A stretch of DNA of 39,859 nucleotides from Weissella viridescens. GTDB taxonomy: Bacteria > Bacillota > Bacilli > Lactobacillales > Lactobacillaceae. Below are positions 8,517 through 16,023 of the stretch, piece by piece. The notes beneath the pieces were generated by a model, which did not search any database, was not told the DNA's origin, and worked only from the letters and a program-made list of their open reading frames with translations. Position 1 is the stretch's first letter. Every line of letters starts with the position of its first letter. The position numbers and the translations under genes are program-made. The stretch lies in NCBI RefSeq assembly GCF_003862435.1, contig NZ_RHGY01000005.1, positions 1 to 39,859 on the forward strand, read 5' to 3'.

Positions 8517-9482
8517 ATGAGTAATTCAGTACAAGAAAAGCAAGTACAATCAACCGAAGTGCACCTAACAAAAGGTGATCGGTATGCAACCTGGTGGCGT
8601 TCAACTTTCCTTCAGGCGGCTTGGAACTATGAACGGATGCAGAACGTGGGATGGGCTTATGCCATGGTCCCCACAATCAAGCGTCTCTATAAGACGAAAG
8701 AAGATCGCACTGCTGCACTTAAGCGCCACTTAGAGTTCTTCAACACACATCCATACGTTGCTTCACCAATTCTTGGTGTTGAAATGGCGATGGAAGAACA
8801 AAAAGCCAATGGTGCTGCGATTGATGATGAAGCAATTAACAGTGTTAAAGTTGGAATGATGGGCCCATTGGCCGGTGTTGGTGACCCAATTTGGTGGGGA
8901 ACAGTTCGACCAGTTTTGGGAGCCTTTGCGGCCGGTCTAGCACAAAGTGGTCAAATTCTTGGTCCAATTATTTTCTTCCTGGTCTGGAACGTGATGCGTA
9001 TGGCGTTCTTATGGTATACCCAAGAATTGGGATACCGTGAGGGAACTAATATCACCCAAAATTTGGGTGGTGGTATGATGCAAAAGTTAACCACAGGGGC
9101 TTCAATTTTGGGGATGTTTATCATGGGAGTGTTGGTCCCACGTTGGACAACCATGAATTTCCCAATGGTCCTATCAAAGGTTCATTTGCAAAAGGGAAGT
9201 TATGTCGATACAGATACGCTTGCTAAGCAGATTAATTCTGGACACCTTAGCCCACAAACGATTACTGATATCGCGGGTAAGATTAAAGATGGACAGAACT
9301 TGGGTGCTATTAAGATTACGACAGTGCAAGATACCTTGAATCAACTTATTCCTGGATTAGCACCATTAATTTTGATGTTTATTGTCCTATGGCTACTCCG
9401 TAAGAATGTCTCACCAATTGTGATCATCTTTGGATTGTTTGCCGTTGGAATCTTGGCCTATGCCTTTGGTATTATGGCTTAA
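8517..9482 (+). CDS. manZ: PTS mannose-family EIID component
   Basis: Second membrane subunit of the mannose PTS, 321 aa. Typical EIID motifs are QAAWNYERMQNVGWAYAM, FNTHPYVASPILGVEMAMEE and GMMGPLAGVGDPIWWGTVRP. Two C-terminal membrane segments end at AYAFGIMA. The region near residues 210-260 (MVLSKVHLQKGSYVDTDTLA) corresponds to the variable extracellular loop that in other LAB affects bacteriocin sensitivity. It is followed by a hairpin and then manO. Confidence 0.95.
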   Translation: MSNSVQEKQVQSTEVHLTKGDRYATWWRSTFLQAAWNYERMQNVGWAYAMVPTIKRLYKTKEDRTAALKRHLEFFNTHPYVASPILGVEMAMEEQKANGAAIDDEAINSVKVGMMGPLAGVGDPIWWGTVRPVLGAFAAGLAQSGQILGPIIFFLVWNVMRMAFLWYTQELGYREGTNITQNLGGGMMQKLTTGASILGMFIMGVLVPRWTTMNFPMVLSKVHLQKGSYVDTDTLAKQINSGHLSPQTITDIAGKIKDGQNLGAIKITTVQDTLNQLIPGLAPLILMFIVLWLLRKNVSPIVIIFGLFAVGILAYAFGIMA

Positions 9483-9487
9483 TTAAC

Positions 9488-9514
9488 AAAAGCTGGTAGA
9501 TTCTGCCAGCTTTT
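9488..9514 (+). terminator. Intercistronic hairpin between manZ and manO
   Basis: AAAAGCTGG-TAGATTCTG-CCAGCTTTT, a 9-bp stem whose 3' arm ends in only four T before ATACAT. Probably a partial terminator or mRNA-stabilising hairpin that makes manO less abundant than manXYZ. Confidence 0.65.
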
Positions 9515-9545
9515 ATACATAGAAATAAAGGGAAGGTTGATCGTC

Positions 9546-9932
9546 ATGACTCAGCAAACCGAACAAACAGGATTAAAGGCACCAGCGAATGCCTTACTAT
9601 CGCCAGTGAATATCCAACCGGGCTACCTTTTTTATGGTGAAAAAGGGATTGAGTTTCGCGCAAATAAAGGTGGATATATCATCGTACCGTGGGAACAAGT
9701 TGAATATGTGAGTTTAGAAATTATTTTCAACGTATACTATCGGGGGATTATTATTAAAATTAAGCCAAATCAGAAAGTCTCTGCAGGTCAACCTGATATG
9801 TCAGGTCGGACGTTAGAATTTGTCGGGGGTAAGCCTAAGCGTGCCTTACCAATTTTCCAAGAATATCTAGCGCCAGATCAAATTCGGCACCGTTTAGGAA
9901 TCTTTGCCCGTAGAAAAGCTAAAAAATCTTGA
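9546..9932 (+). CDS. manO: DUF956 family protein ManO
   Basis: A 128-aa cytoplasmic protein of the DUF956 family, almost always encoded just after mannose-family PTS genes in LAB and usually described as a regulator of the operon. Visible features are GYLFYGEKGIEFRANKGG and the basic C-terminus (HRLGIFARRKAKKS). ATG 9546 is used because GGGAAGG lies about 10 nt before it; the in-frame TTG at 9537 touches that site. A terminator follows. Confidence 0.85.
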   Translation: MTQQTEQTGLKAPANALLSPVNIQPGYLFYGEKGIEFRANKGGYIIVPWEQVEYVSLEIIFNVYYRGIIIKIKPNQKVSAGQPDMSGRTLEFVGGKPKRALPIFQEYLAPDQIRHRLGIFARRKAKKS

Positions 9933-9937
9933 TATTT

Positions 9938-9968
9938 TAAAAGCCAATGCTGTTAATTGGCTTTTTTT
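9938..9968 (+). terminator. Terminator of the man operon
   Basis: AAAAGCCAAT-GCTGTTA-ATTGGCTTTTTTT. Confidence 0.92.
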
Positions 9969-10020
9969 GTGGTTTAATAGTATTTTAGGTTAAACTTAAT
10001 CAAGAATATGAGGAACACGC

Positions 10021-10908
10021 ATGGCAAGACGACGTAAAACACAGGGTATGAACGGTAAGAAAATCACAATTGCTGGATTGGCAGTTGCCGGTGCATTATT
10101 GGTAGGGCAACACTATGGCTTAATTTCAGATGAACAAGTCAAAAAATTTACGCCAAACACGCAAGTATCAAAAAATACATTAACGCGTACAAAAACTGGT
10201 TCATTGCAAACAAGTCAATCTGGCGGGGCAAGTGTTCACCCAACGCAAGCCCTGGCCGCAAGTGTTGTTACGACCAATGTAAAGCAACAGTTACGTGCCA
10301 ATAGCCTCGCATTTAATGGTTCAGGGGCGTATGTGATTAATAATAATCAAAATGATTTAAATGCAAATGTAAAAGTTGCACCATATGTGCAATTAGCACA
10401 ACTTGACCAAAAAGGGCGTCCTGGGGTTGCTAACGCATATTTAAACAATACCAGTCGTGAATATCGGAAACGTGAACATACTGGAAATGACAAAAAAATC
10501 AATCCAATTGGTTGGCATCAAATGCGCCTAAATGGCAATCAAATCCTTTATAACCGAGGGCATTCAATTGCTTATGCACTGGCAGGAGGCGTGAAGGGAT
10601 TTGATGCCTCAGAGGCTAATCCAAGAAACATCACCACACAAACAACTTGGGCGAACCAAGCGTCAAATGGGGATGCTAGCAATACTGGACAAAACTATTA
10701 TGAATCGATTGTACGGAAAGGGTTAGATCAACATAAAACAATCCGTTATCGTGTAACGCCAGTTTATGATGGCAATGATTTGGTGCCCTCTGGTTCAAAG
10801 ATGGAAGCAAAGTCCACGGACGGCAGTATTCAATACAATGTTTTTATTCCAAATGTCCAACCGGGTGTGAAAATTAACTATGCAGACGGTACAGCAACGG
10901 CAGGTTAA
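10021..10908 (+). CDS. DNA/RNA non-specific endonuclease, membrane-anchored or secreted
   Basis: Member of the beta-beta-alpha metal nuclease group (EndA/NucA, Endonuclease_NS), 295 aa. Basic N-terminus MARRRKTQG and one hydrophobic segment (about residues 14-29) act as signal or anchor, then a linker of ~60 residues. The nuclease domain has the catalytic histidine H181 in YNRGH (the family norm is DRGH; the Asn form occurs in LAB relatives), the metal-binding Asn at about 203 in NPRNITTQT, and the NTGQNYYESIV helix. It likely degrades extracellular DNA for nutrition or takes part in DNA uptake. Monocistronic; ribosome binding site GAGGAA. Confidence 0.85.
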   Translation: MARRRKTQGMNGKKITIAGLAVAGALLVGQHYGLISDEQVKKFTPNTQVSKNTLTRTKTGSLQTSQSGGASVHPTQALAASVVTTNVKQQLRANSLAFNGSGAYVINNNQNDLNANVKVAPYVQLAQLDQKGRPGVANAYLNNTSREYRKREHTGNDKKINPIGWHQMRLNGNQILYNRGHSIAYALAGGVKGFDASEANPRNITTQTTWANQASNGDASNTGQNYYESIVRKGLDQHKTIRYRVTPVYDGNDLVPSGSKMEAKSTDGSIQYNVFIPNVQPGVKINYADGTATAG

Positions 10909-10932
10909 ATTTTAACGTTTTTTAATGGTTTT

Positions 10933-10961
10933 TTGATTAAAAATCATGTGTATGGTATTAT
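10933..10961 (+). promoter_or_regulatory. Promoter of the DUF308 gene
   Basis: TTGATT and TATTAT separated by exactly 17 nt. The spacer begins inside a short dyad TGATT-AAA-AATCA, which may also serve as the weak end of the nuclease transcript. Confidence 0.6.
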
Positions 10962-11005
10962 AAAGCCTGTTATAAAAAAGTAACGTTAATTATTGGAGGG
11001 TTATT

Positions 11006-11527
11006 ATGAACCAGAGTAAAGGTTTTGACATTTTTAGCTTAGTGCTAGGAATCTTGTCACTTGTACTTGCGTATGTTGTCTTGAAGTTCCCTGGTGGATC
11101 TTTGGCAGCTATCGTAATTGTTATTGGAATTTTCATGATTATTGACGGAATTTTGCATTTCTCACAACGTGGTGGACTACGTAATATGGGAATGAAGAGC
11201 ACAGGAATGCTAACATTCCTTGCGGTTTTGGATATTATCGTTGGTATTGCAATTATCATCTGGCCGGCAAGCTTCGGTGCTATCTACGTTTGGATTTTCG
11301 TTGCCATTGGTATGGTAATGGATTCATTGTTCGAACTATGGGCAGCTAAGTACGTTAAGCAAGTTGGAAAGGGATACTACTGGTTTGTTGTTATCATGGC
11401 AATCATCGGTCTTATCCTTGGTGTTGTGATGATGTTCAGTCCAGCCTTTGGCTTGTCATTTGTAGTTGCTTTGTTGGCAGCTTACTTGCTAGTCTTTGGT
11501 GTTTTGGAAATCGTTAAGGCTTTCTAA
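11006..11527 (+). CDS. DUF308 / HdeD family membrane protein
   Basis: 173 aa, almost entirely hydrophobic, with six predicted membrane segments arranged as pairs of short helices rich in Gly, Ile and Val (LGILSLVLAYVVLKFPGGSL, then the repeat-like LDIIVGIAIIIWPASFGAIY and IGLILGVVMMFSPAFGLSF). The thrice-repeated pattern of helix, turn and Pro/Gly is the hallmark of HdeD-like DUF308 proteins, which are linked to acid or general stress in other bacteria. Start has GGAGGG. Single-gene unit with its own promoter and terminator. Confidence 0.8.
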   Translation: MNQSKGFDIFSLVLGILSLVLAYVVLKFPGGSLAAIVIVIGIFMIIDGILHFSQRGGLRNMGMKSTGMLTFLAVLDIIVGIAIIIWPASFGAIYVWIFVAIGMVMDSLFELWAAKYVKQVGKGYYWFVVIMAIIGLILGVVMMFSPAFGLSFVVALLAAYLLVFGVLEIVKAF

Positions 11528-11537
11528 GACAAATTTA

Positions 11538-11573
11538 AAAGGTAATCACGGATGTGGTTATCTTTTTTTTTAC
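11538..11573 (+). terminator. Terminator of the DUF308 gene
   Basis: AAGGTAATCAC-GGAT-GTGGTTATCTT with two G-U pairs, followed by a T-run. Confidence 0.88.
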
Positions 11574-11618
11574 ATAAAATAAGCAGATATAGCATGAATG
11601 GAATTAAAGGAGAATAGC

Positions 11619-12533
11619 ATGTTAAATAATATTGTAATTGCTGGTGGTGGCGTATTAGGGTCTCAAATTGCGTATCAATGTGGTTTTTATGGAAAACATG
11701 TTGTTGTTTACGATATTAGTGAGGATGCGATTAAAGCAGCTGAAAAGCGTGTGAACAGTTGGGATCAAGACTATCGTGATGATGTTTCAGCAACTGAAGA
11801 CCAAATCAAAGCAGCACATGCAAATATTTCCTATAACTCAGATTTAGCTGAAGCCGTGAAGGATGCTGACTTAGTCATTGAAGCAATTCCAGAAGTCGTA
11901 GATATTAAAAAGGACTTCTATCATCGTCTTGCTGCTGTCTTGAATCCACAAGCCATTATTGTGTCAAATTCTTCAACTTTGTTGCCGTCACAATTTGCTG
12001 AAGATACTGGTCGTCCAGATAAGTTTATGGCATTGCACTTTGCCAATCATATCTGGATTGAGAATTTAACAGAAATGATGCCAACGAAGGAAACTTCTGA
12101 AGCAACCATCGACTCGGTCCGCGCCTTTGCAGAATCAATTGGCATGGTACCAACCTTAGTTAAGAAGGAGCAACCAGGTTACTTGTTGAATTCATTACTT
12201 GTTCCTTGGATTACTTCAGCCGAAGCTCTTTGGGGGAATGATATTGGTTCAATTCAAGACATTGATCGTAGCTGGATGATTGCAAAGGAAGCCAAGTATG
12301 GTCCCTTTGGAAACATTGATCGTGTTGGATTGCGAACAGCCTACAATATCGGTAAAGAGACATTACCAAGTTTGACGAATGAAAAAGAACATAAGGGACT
12401 TGAAATCGCCCTTGAACGTATGGATAAGATGATTTCAGAAGGTAAGTTAGGTATGGAAAGTGGTGAGGGATTCTATCAATATCCAAACCCTGCCTATGAA
12501 GCTGCTGACTTTTTGAAGCATGGTGATCGTTAA
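11619..12533 (+). CDS. 3-hydroxyacyl-CoA dehydrogenase family protein
   Basis: NAD-dependent oxidoreductase of 304 aa. N-terminal Rossmann fold with AGGGVLGSQIA at residues 8-18 and the acidic D31 of VVVYDIS that selects NAD. The catalytic region shows SNSSTLLPS and ALHFANHIW (histidine near 145), with the C-terminal helical domain after it. The product may act on 3-hydroxybutyryl-CoA or on small hydroxy acids. No other beta-oxidation gene is near and LAB generally lack that pathway, so the physiological substrate is uncertain. The start at 11619 is chosen because the upstream ATG 11598 would place its ribosome binding site AAAGGAGAA inside the coding region. Confidence 0.8.
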   Translation: MLNNIVIAGGGVLGSQIAYQCGFYGKHVVVYDISEDAIKAAEKRVNSWDQDYRDDVSATEDQIKAAHANISYNSDLAEAVKDADLVIEAIPEVVDIKKDFYHRLAAVLNPQAIIVSNSSTLLPSQFAEDTGRPDKFMALHFANHIWIENLTEMMPTKETSEATIDSVRAFAESIGMVPTLVKKEQPGYLLNSLLVPWITSAEALWGNDIGSIQDIDRSWMIAKEAKYGPFGNIDRVGLRTAYNIGKETLPSLTNEKEHKGLEIALERMDKMISEGKLGMESGEGFYQYPNPAYEAADFLKHGDR

Positions 12534-12551
12534 GCATACATTTGAAGACAC

Positions 12552-12586
12552 AAAAAAAGTAGGTCGCGTGAGCGATCTACTTTTTT
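12552..12586. terminator. Bidirectional terminator between convergent genes
   Basis: AAAAAAAGTAGGTCGC-GTGA-GCGATCTACTTTTTT. A and T runs on both sides serve the rightward dehydrogenase gene and the leftward small gene. Confidence 0.92.
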
Positions 12587-12602
12587 ATTGTTCAAATATT
12601 AA

Positions 12603-12884
12603 TTACTTTGAAGAATCGTCTGAGTCAAGGCTTTCGATAAACTTCTCAAGTTCCTTTTCATCAGCAACGGCTTCTTTTTCGTCATACTTACCGTACTTAC
12701 CAATTTCACTCAAGATGTGCTTGATTTCGTGAATAGCCTTGTGTTCTTCAGCCCATTCCTTAACAGAATGTGACTTTGAATCAGCTTCCAATGAATCTAA
12801 CTTTGCGATTGAATCATCCAACTTATCGATTGTGTCAGCAATGTTTGAAACAACCTTTTGTTCTTTTTCAGTATAATCAGCCAT
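12603..12884 (-). CDS. Hypothetical small acidic helical protein, 93 aa
   Basis: Family not recognised. The protein is rich in Lys, Glu, Asp and Ser, without Cys, signal peptide or membrane segment, and is predicted to be almost wholly alpha-helical (IADTIDKLDDSIAKLDSLEA). The acidic tail is SLDSDDSSK. ATG 12884 is chosen because GGAGG sits 7 nt upstream; ATG 12899 would overlap that site. The promoter has an extended -10 (TGTTATAAT; TATAAT corresponds to 12931-12936 on the given strand), typical of well-expressed genes. The composition recalls small stress or abundant cytoplasmic proteins of LAB; that is only an impression. Confidence 0.8.
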   Translation of the reverse strand: MADYTEKEQKVVSNIADTIDKLDDSIAKLDSLEADSKSHSVKEWAEEHKAIHEIKHILSEIGKYGKYDEKEAVADEKELEKFIESLDSDDSSK

Positions 12885-13175
12885 GTTAAAATCCTCCATC
12901 TATTTTGTGTTGCAACTTTGTCACAGCTTTATTATAACACGATTGGGATTTAATGAAACTTAAATTTAGTAAATTCATATGTATAACAAATATATTTCAA
13001 TTGAAGATTAAATATTTACAATAAAGCGTTTTCATCATTGAAACGCTTTTTTTACTTACAAGGGAAGAGAAGTCTTTACCTGTTCACTAAGTTAGATTTA
13101 CAAAGACTTGATAAAGTAAATCCTGTAATAAAAATTAATTAACCAGTTGGTTATCATAGAGGGGGTTTATGACAC
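12885..13175. promoter_or_regulatory. Intergenic regulatory region before the glycerophosphodiester operon
   Basis: No gene is visible. It holds the leftward promoter of the small acidic gene; an isolated terminator-like hairpin at 13023-13051 (AAAGCGTTTTCA-TCAT-TGAAACGCTTTTTTT, one bulged T); a cre-like sequence on the minus strand within the hairpin's left arm (ATGAAAACGCTTTAT, one mismatch to WTGNAANCGNWNNCW); an inverted repeat AAGTCTTT/AAAGACTT; and a dyad TAACC-AGTT-GGTTA at 13140-13153, just before the ribosome binding site of the ABC ATPase gene. Together these suggest the operon downstream is regulated by carbon source and perhaps by a specific repressor. Confidence 0.5.
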
Positions 13176-14249
13176 ATGTCAATTAAGTTAAAGCACTTAA
13201 AGAAAACATATGACAATGGTGAAGAGGTTTTAAAAGATATTAATACAGAAATAGAAGATGGGCAATTTTATGTCTTAGTGGGTGCATCAGGATCTGGTAA
13301 AAGTACCATTTTGAATGCTATTGCTGGTTTTATTCCCATCAATGAAGGCGTCATTGAAATTAATGGACGTGATGTCACGAATTTGTCGCCTAAGGATCGT
13401 CATCTAGCAATGGTCTTTCAAAATTATGCGCTGATGCCCAATCTAACGGTGTCTGAGAATATTATTTTTGGATTAAAAGCACGTCATGTGGATAAAGCTG
13501 TTCAGCAGGACCGATTGAATGAAGTTTTACAAACCGTCCATCTAACGGAGTACAAAGATAAACGACCCGCAAATTTGTCTGGTGGTCAACGACAGCGCGT
13601 GTCACTCGCTAGGGCATTGGTGTCAGATGCGAATGTGATATTAATGGATGAGCCATTATCAAATCTTGATGCGAAACTAAGAGCCGAAATGCGCCGTGAA
13701 ATCCGCGCATTACAGCAACATTTAGGGTTAACCGTCATTTATGTGACGCATGATCAGACAGAAGCTATGACCATGGGAGATCAGGTGATGCTATTGAATC
13801 AAGGCCGAATTGAGCAAATCGGGTCACCGCTTGAACTGTATAATACACCAGAAAATACTTACGTAGCAGACTTTTTTGGTTCTCCAGCTATCAACTTGCT
13901 GGATGCTAAATTAACAGGGAATCAATTGCAGCTGGTAAACGGTGTAAAAATTAACTTTAGGCATACATTTACTGGGGACGTTCGCGTTGGAATTCGTCCT
14001 GAAAATGTGCAACTAACGCCACAAGGTAGCTTCAATGGAAAGATTACCCATATTGAGCCACTGGGGGATGGGACAAATGTTTCGGTTGAAATTGGTACTG
14101 CAGAACCATTTAGGTTAAAAGTTAGTGACCAATTAAAGCTACACGCAGGTGATCAAATCAGTTTCGATATTTTACCGGAACAATTGATGATTTTTGATAC
14201 TGAAAATCAATTAGTTGGCCTTGGTCCACTCACGGAATTAGCCGTTTAA
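13176..14249 (+). CDS. ugpC: ABC transporter ATPase, UgpC/MsmX type
   Basis: ATPase that powers the import system encoded by the next three genes. 357 aa: Walker A GASGSGKST at residues 36-44, Q-loop in FQNYALMPNL, signature LSGGQRQR, Walker B VILMDEPLSNLDAKL, H-loop YVTHDQTEAM, then a C-terminal OB-fold regulatory domain (VGIRPENVQL) typical of the carbohydrate CUT1/Ugp group. First gene of a five-gene operon; 23 nt separate it from the first permease. ATG 13176 has AGGGGG 10 nt upstream; the nearby ATG at 13169 is in another frame and stops after five codons. Confidence 0.9.
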   Translation: MSIKLKHLKKTYDNGEEVLKDINTEIEDGQFYVLVGASGSGKSTILNAIAGFIPINEGVIEINGRDVTNLSPKDRHLAMVFQNYALMPNLTVSENIIFGLKARHVDKAVQQDRLNEVLQTVHLTEYKDKRPANLSGGQRQRVSLARALVSDANVILMDEPLSNLDAKLRAEMRREIRALQQHLGLTVIYVTHDQTEAMTMGDQVMLLNQGRIEQIGSPLELYNTPENTYVADFFGSPAINLLDAKLTGNQLQLVNGVKINFRHTFTGDVRVGIRPENVQLTPQGSFNGKITHIEPLGDGTNVSVEIGTAEPFRLKVSDQLKLHAGDQISFDILPEQLMIFDTENQLVGLGPLTELAV

Positions 14250-14272
14250 CGCAAAGTGTCAGAGGGAAAATA

Positions 14273-15151
14273 ATGCAAAAGAAACAAAATGTACTGGCGT
14301 TTGTCTTACTATTGCCTTCTATAGTTGTTTTGGGCATGTTTGTTTTCTATCCAATGTTGAAAACATTCTGGTTAAGTACTCAGTTAACTAACTTGATGGG
14401 CGAACCGGTTAAATCTGTTGGATTTAAGAATTTTACCAATTTAATGCATTCAGAAAGCTTTATCACGTCAATTACGGTCACAATGATTTTTGTTATTGCA
14501 ACCACAATCTTAACAGTCATTTGTGCTTACTTTTTGGCCATTCTTGCAAGTAGAAAAATGCGAGGAATGGGATTCTTCAGAACAATTTTTTCTTCAACAA
14601 TGGGTATCTCAGTTACCGTGGCATCAATATTATGGTTGTTCATGTTTAACCCACAAATCGGTTTATTTAGTAAAGTGTTAACATCACTTCATTTGCCAGA
14701 TATTAATTGGTTGTCAGATCCGATGTGGGCCTTAGTGGCAATTATTGGGACGACCGTTTGGATGAATATTGGATTTGCCTTTTTAATCTTATTAGGAGCC
14801 GTTCAAGCCATCCCGACGGATTTGTACCAAGTTGCTGATTTAAACGATGCTTCAAAGTGGTTACGTTTACGCAAAATTACCCTGCCAGGAACTGAGCCTA
14901 CTTTGTTTTTTGTAATGGTTGTGACGCTAATTAATGCGTTCCAAACATTTGGACAAGTGGATATTTTAACGGCTGGTGGGCCCGACTATCATACGAATTT
15001 ATTGGTGTATTCAATTTATCAGGATGCATTTGTCAATCATACGATTGGGCGTGCAAGTGCGGAGTCGGTCGTATTGACAGTCATTATTATGATCGTTACG
15101 TTTATCCAGTTCTACTTAAATAAGCGGAAGGCGGCTAGATATGCAGGTTAG
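14273..15151 (+). CDS. ugpA: ABC transporter permease, UgpA-like
   Basis: Inner membrane channel subunit, 292 aa, six predicted membrane segments beginning with VLAFVLLLPSIVVLGMFVFY. The cytoplasmic EAA loop that contacts the ATPase appears as AVQAIPTDLYQVADLNDASK followed by KITLPGTEPTL. The coding end overlaps the start of the next permease by 11 nt, indicating coupled translation. The family (MalF/UgpA type) is clear. Assignment to glycerophosphodiester or glycerol-3-phosphate rests mainly on the phosphodiesterase gene in the same operon. Confidence 0.88.
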   Translation: MQKKQNVLAFVLLLPSIVVLGMFVFYPMLKTFWLSTQLTNLMGEPVKSVGFKNFTNLMHSESFITSITVTMIFVIATTILTVICAYFLAILASRKMRGMGFFRTIFSSTMGISVTVASILWLFMFNPQIGLFSKVLTSLHLPDINWLSDPMWALVAIIGTTVWMNIGFAFLILLGAVQAIPTDLYQVADLNDASKWLRLRKITLPGTEPTLFFVMVVTLINAFQTFGQVDILTAGGPDYHTNLLVYSIYQDAFVNHTIGRASAESVVLTVIIMIVTFIQFYLNKRKAARYAG

Positions 15152-15959
15152 TCGAAACAAACAAATTGGAAACTTTCTATTGCTAAGCGTGATTGCATTA
15201 ATCTTAATGCTACCACTCATACTTGGAATTTCATTAAGCTTGTCATCAAGTAACTCCATTTCACAGGGACATTTAATTCCCCGAAGATTGATATTTACTA
15301 ACTATGTCCATGTCTTTACTGATACGCATATGGCCAAATTTTTATTGCATAGTTTAATTATCTCAAGTGTGGTCATGGTTGGGCAGGTTGTGTTATCAAT
15401 CTTAGCCGCGTATGCGTTTGTCTTTTTAGATTTTAAATTCAAAAAAGCGGTTTTTATTATCTTTTTGAGTACAATGATGTTACCTTTTGAATCCCAAATC
15501 ATTCCAAACTTTAATTTAATGCGAGACTTAAACTTACTCAATACGTATTCGGCAATGGCATTACCGTTTTTAGCTTCAGCTTTTGGCACATTTATGATCA
15601 AAACCAGTTTTGAACAAGTACCCCCAGAATTGAGGCAGTTGAGTCAGATTGAAGGACTCTCACATTTTCAATTTATCACGAAGGTGGTGATGCCATATTG
15701 TAAGATTAGTTTGATTACTTTTGCCCTATACAGTTTCCTAACCAACTGGAATATGTACTTATGGCCACTCATTTCAACTGATAATGATAAGGTACGGACT
15801 GCACAAATTGGGTTACGACAAATGCGGGCACAAGATACCGCAAGTAATTGGGGTTTGATTATGGCTGCAACAATTATCGTTGTTATACCGACAATGTTGA
15901 TTATTTTCTTTGGTCAAAAGTATTTTAAAAACGGGTTGACGAGTGGTGTCATTAAGTAA
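15141..15959 (+). CDS. ugpE: ABC transporter permease, UgpE-like
   Basis: Second channel subunit, 272 aa, MalG/UgpE type. Six membrane segments starting with FLLLSVIALILMLPLILGIS. The EAA loop reads QVPPELRQLSQIEGLSHFQF followed by VMPYCKISL. The family norm there is E-A-x-x-x-D-G; here the motif is L-S-Q-I-E-G, with the key glycine kept. The C-terminus FFGQKYFKNGLTSGVIK closely matches Ugp/Msm permeases (KYFVxGLTxGAVK). The start overlaps the preceding gene. Confidence 0.88.
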   Translation: MQVSRNKQIGNFLLLSVIALILMLPLILGISLSLSSSNSISQGHLIPRRLIFTNYVHVFTDTHMAKFLLHSLIISSVVMVGQVVLSILAAYAFVFLDFKFKKAVFIIFLSTMMLPFESQIIPNFNLMRDLNLLNTYSAMALPFLASAFGTFMIKTSFEQVPPELRQLSQIEGLSHFQFITKVVMPYCKISLITFALYSFLTNWNMYLWPLISTDNDKVRTAQIGLRQMRAQDTASNWGLIMAATIIVVIPTMLIIFFGQKYFKNGLTSGVIK

Positions 15960-16023
15960 CCCGATTCAAAACAGTTTATGAGCTACGATATAACAGCAAA
16001 ATGATTAATAGGAGAAGCAAATC

